DNA of 64,000 nt. Origin: Streptomyces sp. NBC_00490 (lineage in GTDB: Bacteria > Actinomycetota > Actinomycetes > Streptomycetales > Streptomycetaceae). A program made the position numbers and the translations under genes. Position 1 is the stretch's first letter. Each line of letters opens with the position of its first letter. A model generated the notes under the pieces. The model was not told where the DNA came from and ran no database searches. It saw only the letters and a program-made list of their open reading frames with translations. This document shows, piece by piece, positions 50,165-56,908 of this stretch. The stretch lies in NCBI RefSeq assembly GCF_036013645.1, contig NZ_CP107869.1:7626001-7690000 (forward strand), in the 5' to 3' direction.

Positions 50165-50193
50165 AGTCTATTGATGCTGATTCAATCATTCAA
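50165..50193 (-). promoter_or_regulatory. Promoter of the GH84 gene with operator in the spacer
   Basis: On the minus strand TTGAAT (50188-50193) and TAGACT (50165-50170) are 17 bases apart. The GTG start lies 7 bases beyond the -10, so the mRNA is probably leaderless. The operator-like TGATTCAATCATTCA (50178-50192) fills the spacer and overlaps the -35, a position fitting repression. Confidence 0.6.
50178..50192. promoter_or_regulatory. Operator-like site between GH84 and MFS genes
   Basis: TGATTCAATCATTCA matches the palindrome TGGTTCAATCAACCA at 12 of 15 positions. It sits in the divergent promoter region and overlaps the GH84 promoter rather than the MFS promoter. Confidence 0.5.
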
Positions 50194-50213
50194 TAGTGCC
50201 TCTGTCGGCAATC

Positions 50214-50241
50214 TTGACGGGCCGGATGTTACCGGTAACAT
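50214..50241 (+). promoter_or_regulatory. MFS-GH35 operon promoter with perfect LacI-type operator
   Basis: TTGACG (50214-50219) and TAACAT (50236-50241) are 16 bases apart. The perfect 14-base palindrome TGTTACCGGTAACA (50227-50240), with the central CG typical of LacI-family operators, overlaps the -10. The start codon GTG at 50250 lies 9 bases past the -10, without a ribosome site, so the message is probably leaderless or nearly so. The LacI-type gene at 55642 is the likely repressor. Confidence 0.65.
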
Positions 50242-50249
50242 TTCCTGTC

Positions 50250-51449
50250 GTGCTCCGAGAAACCCGTGCAGTCGAAGCTCCGGTGTTCAGCCCGGCCGCC
50301 GTCGTCGCCTCGTGCGTCGGCTTCGTTCTGATCGGTGCGCTCCAGGCCCTCTACGGGCCCGCCATCCCCGCCTTCCGTGAGGAGTTCGGGCTGTCCCCGT
50401 CGGCCGCCGGACTGGGGCTGAGTGCCCACTTCGTCGGTGGGGTGGCCGGGGTATTGCTGTTCGACCGGTGGTTCGGGCGGATCGGCAACCGGCGGATCCT
50501 CGGCGCCTCGTACCTCCTGATGGCCGTCGGCGCGGCGGGCTTCGCGCTCGCTCCCACCTGGCCGCTCGCGCTCGCCGCCGCCCTGCTGGCCGGGCTCGGC
50601 TTCGGCGGTATCGACTACGGGCTCAACCAGCTGTTCGCCGTCGGCTTCGGACATCGCTCGACGGCGATGCTGAACATCCTCAACGCCCACTTCGGCATCG
50701 GCGCGATCCTCGGACCGGCCGTGATCGGCGCGGTCGGCGCCGAGCACTACCCGGCCGTCTTCCTCACCTTCGCGCTGGTCGACCTGCCGCTGCTGTGGTG
50801 TCTGAAGGGCGTACGGGACAAGGCGCCGCAGCAGTCCGGCACGGTCCCCGGCTCCGGTGCCGTCCTCGGCCGCAGCCTCGGCTCGGTGCTCGCCGTGTTC
50901 GTCGCGCTGTACGTCCTGCACGTCGGCATCGAGGCCGGCGTCGGCGGCTGGGAGCCCACCCATCTGGAGACCGTCGGCTACGGCGCCGGGGTCGCCGCCA
51001 CCGCCACCTCCGTGTACTGGCTGATGATGACCGTGGGCCGGTTCCTGGTCGCGCCTGTCGCGCTGCGCTTCTCGGCGCAGACGATCATCACGGTCTCGTG
51101 CGCCGGAATGACGGTCTGTCTCCTGCTCGCGTCCGTCAGCGAGTTGGCGCCCTACGCCTATGCCGGCGTCGGGCTGTTCATCGCACCGAACTTTCCCACC
51201 GGACTGCCCTGGCTCCACCGGGCCGCCCCGCAGGCCCGGCGCGCCGGAGCCCTGGTCATCGCGGCCTCGATGGCCGGCGGTGTGGTGGCCGGACCGGCCC
51301 TCGGCAAGGTCATCGAGTGGTCCGGCATCAAGGCCGTACCACTGCTGCTCGGAGGGGTCTCGGCGCTGTGCCTGGCCGCGACCCTGTGGCTGATCCGCAG
51401 TACTTCATCCCGCTCGCACCGAAGGGGAACACCCGCATGCCCGCACTGA
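50250..51449 (+). CDS. MFS sugar transporter
   Basis: A 399-aa major facilitator with about 12 membrane segments (FVLIGALQALYGPAIPAFREEF, LLFDRWFGRIGNRRILGASYLL loop motif A-like, FGGIDYGLNQLFAVGFGHRS). It resembles FucP/GalP-type sugar permeases of actinomycetes. The first gene of an operon with two GH35 genes; its end overlaps the first GH35 start by 13 bases. Start: GTG 50250, chosen from the promoter position; GTG 50283 is an alternative. Likely takes up galactosides. Confidence 0.88.
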   Translation: MLRETRAVEAPVFSPAAVVASCVGFVLIGALQALYGPAIPAFREEFGLSPSAAGLGLSAHFVGGVAGVLLFDRWFGRIGNRRILGASYLLMAVGAAGFALAPTWPLALAAALLAGLGFGGIDYGLNQLFAVGFGHRSTAMLNILNAHFGIGAILGPAVIGAVGAEHYPAVFLTFALVDLPLLWCLKGVRDKAPQQSGTVPGSGAVLGRSLGSVLAVFVALYVLHVGIEAGVGGWEPTHLETVGYGAGVAATATSVYWLMMTVGRFLVAPVALRFSAQTIITVSCAGMTVCLLLASVSELAPYAYAGVGLFIAPNFPTGLPWLHRAAPQARRAGALVIAASMAGGVVAGPALGKVIEWSGIKAVPLLLGGVSALCLAATLWLIRSTSSRSHRRGTPACPH

Positions 51450-53200
51450 CGACGACGTCCGACGGTTTCCTGCTGCACGGCAGGCCGTTCCGCATCCTGT
51501 CCGGCGCCATGCACTACTTCCGCGTCCACCCCGACCAGTGGGCCGACCGGCTGCGCAAGGCCCGCCTGATGGGCCTCAACACCGTCGAGACCTATGTGCC
51601 GTGGAACGTCCACCAGCCCGATCCGGAGGGCGAGCTGGTCCTGGACGGCCTCCTCGACCTGCCCCGCTATCTGAGCCTCGCCAAGGACGAGGGGCTGCAC
51701 GTCCTGCTCCGGCCCGGCCCGTTCATCTGCGCCGAGTGGGACGGCGGCGGTCTGCCCGGCTGGCTCACCTCGGACCCGGACATCCGGCTGCGCAGCTCCG
51801 ACCCCCGCTTCACCGGCGCCGTCGACCGCTACCTCGACCTGCTGCTGCCCCCGCTGCTGCCCCACATGGCCGAGGCGGGCGGTCCCGTCATCGCCGTCCA
51901 GGTGGAGAACGAGTACGGCGCCTACGGCGACGACAGCGCCTACCTGAAACACCTCGAACAGGCCTTCCGTAACAGGGGAGTCGGGGAGTTCCTCTTCACC
52001 TGCGACCAGGCCGACCCCGAGCACCTGGCCGCCGGCAGCCTCCCCGGGGTGCTGGCCGCCGGCACCTTCGGCGGACGGATCGACGCCGCGCTGGACCAGT
52101 ACCGCGCGCACCGGCCCGAAGACCCGCTGATGTGCGCGGAGTTCTGGATCGGCTGGTTCGACCACTGGGGCGGCCCGCACCACACCCGGGACGCCGCCGA
52201 CGCCGCCGCCGACCTGGACCGACTGCTCTCCGCGGGCGCCTCCGTCAACATCTACATGTTCCACGGCGGCACCAACTTCGGCTTCAGCAACGGCGCCAAC
52301 CACAAGCACGCCTACGAACCCACCGTCACGTCCTACGACTACGACGCCCCGCTCACCGAGTCCGGCGACCCCGGCCCGAAGTACCACGCCTTCCGCGAGG
52401 TCATCGCCCGCCACGCGTCCGTCCCCGACGAACCGGTCCCGGCTCCGGCCCCCAAACTCCCGGCCATCGCCGTGGAGTTGAACCGTCGCGCGGCCCTGCT
52501 CCCGCACGCCGACGCCCTCGCCGCCCCGCTGCGTACCGAAGACCCCGCGATGATGGACGAGTTGGGCCTCAGCTCCGGATACGCGCTCTACCGGACCACC
52601 GTCCCCACGTCCGGCCAGGGCCTGCTGTACTTCGCGGGCGGCGTCGGCGACCGCGCCCAGGTCTTCCTGGACGGCGCCCCCGTCGGCGTACTCGAACGGC
52701 GCCACCACGACGAGGCCCTGCCCGTGCTCGTGCCCCGCCCCGGCGCCACGCTGGACGTGCTCGTGGAGAACATGGGCGGCGTCAACTACGGCCCCCGCAT
52801 CGGCGCCCCCAAGGGCCTGCTCGGCCCGGTCTCCTTCAACGGCACCGTCCTGCGCGCCTGGGACAACCACCCGCTGCCCCTGACCGACCTCACGGCCGTG
52901 CCCTTCACCCCGTCGGACGCCACCACGGACGCCGTACCCGCCTTCCACCGGGGCACCTTCGAGGTGGCGGAGCCGGCCGACGCCTTCCTCGCCCTGCCCG
53001 GCTGGACCAAGGGCCAGGCCTGGGTCAACGGCTTCCACCTCGGCCGCTACTGGAACCGCGGCCCCCAGCACACCCTCTACGTGCCCGCACCGGTCCTGCG
53101 CCCCGGCACCAACGAACTGGTCCTGTTCGAACTGCACGCCACCACCGGCACGACCGCCCGGCTCACGGACACCCCCGACCTCGGACCGGAGATCTCCTGA
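51437..53200 (+). CDS. GH35 beta-galactosidase
   Basis: A 587-aa cytoplasmic GH35 enzyme. It begins with the conserved FRILSGAMHYFRVHPDQWADRL and VETYVPWNVHQP. The acid/base Glu is in VQVENEYGAYG (~158) and the nucleophile Glu in MCAEFWIGWFDHWGG (~235). YMFHGGTNFGFSNGAN is also a family hallmark. A C-terminal jelly-roll (WTKGQAWVNGFHLGRYWNRGPQ) completes the standard GH35 layout. ATG 51437 has AAGGGG upstream. Hydrolyses terminal beta-galactose from imported oligosaccharides. Confidence 0.93.
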   Translation: MPALTTTSDGFLLHGRPFRILSGAMHYFRVHPDQWADRLRKARLMGLNTVETYVPWNVHQPDPEGELVLDGLLDLPRYLSLAKDEGLHVLLRPGPFICAEWDGGGLPGWLTSDPDIRLRSSDPRFTGAVDRYLDLLLPPLLPHMAEAGGPVIAVQVENEYGAYGDDSAYLKHLEQAFRNRGVGEFLFTCDQADPEHLAAGSLPGVLAAGTFGGRIDAALDQYRAHRPEDPLMCAEFWIGWFDHWGGPHHTRDAADAAADLDRLLSAGASVNIYMFHGGTNFGFSNGANHKHAYEPTVTSYDYDAPLTESGDPGPKYHAFREVIARHASVPDEPVPAPAPKLPAIAVELNRRAALLPHADALAAPLRTEDPAMMDELGLSSGYALYRTTVPTSGQGLLYFAGGVGDRAQVFLDGAPVGVLERRHHDEALPVLVPRPGATLDVLVENMGGVNYGPRIGAPKGLLGPVSFNGTVLRAWDNHPLPLTDLTAVPFTPSDATTDAVPAFHRGTFEVAEPADAFLALPGWTKGQAWVNGFHLGRYWNRGPQHTLYVPAPVLRPGTNELVLFELHATTGTTARLTDTPDLGPEIS

Positions 53201-55527
53201 TGCCGCACCATCTGCGCGTACCCGCGCCCTCCGGCCCACCCCTCACCGGCCACCTCCCCTTCACCGACGCGCCGGGCGTGCCCGACCCGATCGAGGTCAC
53301 CAGCCGCTGTCTCACCCGTGGCGGACGTCCCTGGTTCCCGGTCTCCGGAGAGTTCCACTACACCCGCTACCCGGCCGGGGAGTGGGAGGAGGAGCTCCTC
53401 AAGATGAAGGCCGGCGGTGTCACCGTCGTCGCCAGTTACGTCATCTGGATCCACCACGAGGAGATCGAGGGCCGCGTCCGCTTCGACGGCGACCGCGACC
53501 TGCGCCGCTTCGCCGAACTCTGCGCCCGCCACGGCCTCGACTTCATCCCCCGCATCGGCCCCTGGGTGCACGCGGAGGTCCGCAACGGCGGCCTGCCGGA
53601 CTGGGTGGCGGCCCGCGACTGCGTGCCGCGCACCGACGACCCGGTCTATCTGGAGGCGGTGGGGGCGTGGTTCGAGGCCGTCGCCGAGCAACTGCGCGGT
53701 CTCGACCGGGCACACGGCGGCCCCATCGTCGCCGTCCAGATCGAGAACGAGCTCTACGACCAGCCCGGCCACCTGCTCACGCTCAAACGTATGGCCCAAC
53801 AGGCCGGACTGAGCGCTCCCCTGTGGACCTCGACCGCCTGGGGAGGTGTCCAACTCCCGCCCGACGAACTGCTTCCGCTGTACGGCGGCTACACCGAGAC
53901 CTTCTGGACCGAGGCCGACGGCGGCTGGCCCGACACCTGCCGCAAGCACTTCTTCTTCACCCACCAGCGCGACGACGAGGGCATCGGATCCGACCTGCGC
54001 CCGGTGCACGTCCGCGGCAGCGCCCCGGACGCCAGCGCGGACCGATTCCCTTGGGCCACCTGCGAGTTGGGCGGCGGCATGGCCGTCTCCTACCACCGGC
54101 GCCCGCGCGTGGACGCCGCCGACATCGCCGCGCTCGGGCTCACCAAGATCGGGTGCGGCTCGGCGTGGCAGGGGTACTACATGTTCCACGGCGGCACGAA
54201 TCCCGCGGGCGAACTGACCTCGCTCCAGGAGTCCCACGCCACCGGCTACCCGAACGACCTGCCCGTCCTGACGTACGACTTCCAGGCACCGCTCGGCGAG
54301 TACGGGCAGTACCGGGCCACGTACGACGAACTCCGGCTCCAGCACCTGCTGTTGGCCGACTTCGGGCATCTGATCGCGCCGATGGAGTCGGTGCTGCCCT
54401 CTACGCGGCCGCTCGGGCAGGACGACCGGGACACACTGCGCTGGGCCGTACGCGGTGACAGCGGTTCGGGATTCCTGTTCGTCAACAACCACCAGCCCCA
54501 CGAGCCGTTGCCGGATCACCCGGGGACGTCGTTCACCGTGGAGTTCCCCGAGGGCGGCCCGGTGAGCCTCCCGAGCGCTCCCGTGACCGTCCCGTCGGGG
54601 GCCACCTTCTGCTGGCCGCTGCGGCTCGACGTGGCCGGGCTGCGCGTGGAGTGGGCGACGGCGCAGCCGGTGTGCACGGTCCAGGACAGCGGTCGTACCG
54701 TGCTGGTGCTCGCCGCGGTGGCGGGCATCACTCCCGAACTCGCCCTGGACGAGGGCACGGTGGGCTCACTGAGCACGCCGTCCGGGCAGGTCACGCACAC
54801 CGGCGGCCGGGTCCTGGTCACCGGGCTGCGGCCCGGTACCGACGCCCTGGTCGAGGTCGAGACGGCGGCGGGCGGCCGCGTCGGGCTGCTGGTGCTGGAC
54901 GCGGCCACGGCACGGACCGCCTACCAGGGGGAGATCCGGGGCGCCGAGCGGCTGGTGCTGTCCGACGCCGGTGTGGTCTTCGACCGGGGTGAGGTACGGC
55001 TGCACAGCACCGTGGAGCGGCCCTCGTTCGCCGTGTTCCCCGCGCTGCCCGCCCGGGAGGGGGCGCCGGACGGGGTGTTCACCCGGTACACCCTGGCGGC
55101 GGACGGCACCGGTGCCGGGGAGGCGCCGGTCACCCTCCTCAGACCTGCCGGTCCCGCGCCCGAGCCCGCCACCGGGGTGCAGGGGCGGGCCAGTGCGCCG
55201 GCCGACAAGTACTTCGACACGGCGGCCGCCGAGTACCGGGTCGACCTGCCGGAGGAGGTGCCGCCGGGGACACTGCTGCGTATCCACTGGACCGGGGACG
55301 TGGGGCGCGCCTACGTGGGGGACACCCTTGTCGCCGACCAGTTCTTCTCGGGACGGGTGTGGGACATCGGGCTGGACCGGATCCCGGCGGGGCCGCTGCG
55401 GCTGCGGGTGCTTCCCGGATTCGAGGGCGCCGACGTGTACGTTCCGCCGGAGGCCCGGGACGGCTGGGGGAGGGCGGACGTCGAGCGGGTGGAGCTGGTG
55501 ACTGTTCGCCGTAGGGCCGTGGGGTGA
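53200..55527 (+). CDS. Second GH35 beta-galactosidase-like enzyme
   Basis: A 775-aa divergent GH35 protein. The start (ATG 53200) overlaps the previous TGA by one base. Conserved parts are RPWFPVSGEFHYTRYPAGEWEEELLKMKAGG, IENELYD (acid/base Glu ~182), TCELGGGM (candidate nucleophile Glu ~288) and YYMFHGGTNPAGE. It lacks signal peptide. The second half contains several beta-sandwich domains. Likely handles a differently linked or branched galactoside than its neighbour. Confidence 0.88.
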   Translation: MPHHLRVPAPSGPPLTGHLPFTDAPGVPDPIEVTSRCLTRGGRPWFPVSGEFHYTRYPAGEWEEELLKMKAGGVTVVASYVIWIHHEEIEGRVRFDGDRDLRRFAELCARHGLDFIPRIGPWVHAEVRNGGLPDWVAARDCVPRTDDPVYLEAVGAWFEAVAEQLRGLDRAHGGPIVAVQIENELYDQPGHLLTLKRMAQQAGLSAPLWTSTAWGGVQLPPDELLPLYGGYTETFWTEADGGWPDTCRKHFFFTHQRDDEGIGSDLRPVHVRGSAPDASADRFPWATCELGGGMAVSYHRRPRVDAADIAALGLTKIGCGSAWQGYYMFHGGTNPAGELTSLQESHATGYPNDLPVLTYDFQAPLGEYGQYRATYDELRLQHLLLADFGHLIAPMESVLPSTRPLGQDDRDTLRWAVRGDSGSGFLFVNNHQPHEPLPDHPGTSFTVEFPEGGPVSLPSAPVTVPSGATFCWPLRLDVAGLRVEWATAQPVCTVQDSGRTVLVLAAVAGITPELALDEGTVGSLSTPSGQVTHTGGRVLVTGLRPGTDALVEVETAAGGRVGLLVLDAATARTAYQGEIRGAERLVLSDAGVVFDRGEVRLHSTVERPSFAVFPALPAREGAPDGVFTRYTLAADGTGAGEAPVTLLRPAGPAPEPATGVQGRASAPADKYFDTAAAEYRVDLPEEVPPGTLLRIHWTGDVGRAYVGDTLVADQFFSGRVWDIGLDRIPAGPLRLRVLPGFEGADVYVPPEARDGWGRADVERVELVTVRRRAVG

Positions 55528-55548
55528 CGTGTCGGCCGCGGGTGCGTG

Positions 55549-55579
55549 GGGGGCTGGTCGCGCAGTTCCCCGCGCCCCT
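55549..55579 (+). repeat. Streptomyces intergenic repeat copy
   Basis: Core element as at 10753, 22 bases past the second GH35 stop and 63 bases before the LacI-type gene. It may terminate the operon and separate the regulator's own promoter. Confidence 0.75.
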
Positions 55580-55641
55580 TGGGTGCGTGGACCGGTCGTA
55601 TGCTGAAGCCGTCCCGGCAGCCTACTGAGGAAGCGCCTCCG

Positions 55642-56703
55642 ATGAGCTCCAGCGCCGCTCCCGCCCCCAAAGGGCGCAGTCGACGCAACTTCGCGGGCTC
55701 GCGGCCGGTCATGGACGACGTGGCGCGGCTGGCCGGAGTGTCCAAGCAGACCGTTTCGCGGGTGCTCAACGACAACCCGGCCGTCCGTCCCGAGACGCGT
55801 GAAGTCGTGCAGGCCGCCATGCGGAGCCTCGGCTACCGGCCCAGCCGCAGTGCGCGGTCGCTGGCCAGCGGACGGACGCGGATGCTCGGGGTCATCTCCT
55901 TCGACGCCGCCCGCTACGGACCCGCCAGCACCCTGACCGCCATCAACACCGCCGCCCAGAAGGCCGGTTACCTGCTGAGCTCCATCGCCCTGGACGACAC
56001 CGCCGACCACGCCACGGTCGCCGCGGCCGTGGAGCGGCTGTCGGCCGAGGGCGCGGACGGCGTCATCGCCATCGCGCCCCAGCACCGGGTGGGACAGGCG
56101 CTGGCCGACACCCACCTCGACACCCCGCTGGTGGTCCTGGAGAACGAGATCAGGGGCGGCACCCAGCTGGTCACCGCCGACTCCCGCAACGGCGCCCGCA
56201 AGGCCGTCGAGCACCTGCTGCGCCTCGGACACCCCACCGTGTGGCACATCGCGGGGCCCACCGGCTGGACCTCCGCCGACCAGCGCCTCATCAGCTGGCA
56301 GGACACCCTGAAGGCGGCGGGCGCCGAGGTGCCCGAGCTGCTCATCGGCGACTGGAGCGCGGACTCCGGCTACGACCTCGGCCGGCGGCTGGCCCGGCGC
56401 CCGGACGTCACCGCCGTGTTCGCCTCCAACGACCAGATGGCCCTCGGTCTGCTGCACGCCCTCCACGAGGCGGGCCGCCGGGTCCCCGAGGACGTGAGCG
56501 TCGTCGGCTACGACGACATCCCCGAGGCGGCCCATCTGCTGCCGCCGCTCACCACCGTCCGCACCGACTTCGCCGCGATCGGCCGGCGTTCGCTGCGGCT
56601 CCTGCTGGACCGGATCGACGGGCGGACCGAGGAGCGGGTCGAGCCGCTGATCCCCGTCGAGGTCATCGTCCGCCGCAGCTGCGGCCGGCCGCCGCGCGGC
56701 TGA
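55642..56703 (+). CDS. LacI-family transcriptional regulator
   Basis: A 353-aa regulator with the LacI head MDDVARLAGVSKQTVSRVLNDNPAVR, hinge SRSARSLASGRTRMLGVI, and the periplasmic-binding-like effector domain (ASNDQMALGLLHALHEAGRRVPEDVSVVGYDDIPEA). ATG 55642 has a GAGGAAG ribosome site. It follows the GH35 genes and is the natural repressor of the operon preceded by the TGTTACCGGTAACA operator; the inducer is probably galactose or a galactoside. Confidence 0.93.
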   Translation: MSSSAAPAPKGRSRRNFAGSRPVMDDVARLAGVSKQTVSRVLNDNPAVRPETREVVQAAMRSLGYRPSRSARSLASGRTRMLGVISFDAARYGPASTLTAINTAAQKAGYLLSSIALDDTADHATVAAAVERLSAEGADGVIAIAPQHRVGQALADTHLDTPLVVLENEIRGGTQLVTADSRNGARKAVEHLLRLGHPTVWHIAGPTGWTSADQRLISWQDTLKAAGAEVPELLIGDWSADSGYDLGRRLARRPDVTAVFASNDQMALGLLHALHEAGRRVPEDVSVVGYDDIPEAAHLLPPLTTVRTDFAAIGRRSLRLLLDRIDGRTEERVEPLIPVEVIVRRSCGRPPRG

Positions 56704-56802
56704 CAGCCCGCCTCGTCTCTTCAACAGGCCTCTGACCGAACGTCAAGGACGACGGTCGAACATGGGGACGAAAGGTGCCTCCGGGGCGCTTCAGGACTTT
56801 GT

Positions 56803-56818
56803 TGTGATCGGTATCACA
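56803..56818. promoter_or_regulatory. Consensus CRP-type site upstream of phosphatase gene
   Basis: TGTGATCGGTATCACA has the exact TGTGA-N6-TCACA form bound by CRP/FNR-family proteins. A TAGGGT -10-like hexamer lies just downstream (56825-56830) and the start codon at 56909. Streptomyces has one Crp regulator of development and metabolism, which is a candidate binder. Confidence 0.5.
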
Positions 56819-56908
56819 AAGGGTCTAGGGTGAAAAACGACTGGGAGGACTCCGCCGGGGGGCGAGCCGAACGGCGGCGCGCCACCGGGTCCGTCGCCGG
56901 GTAGGGAA

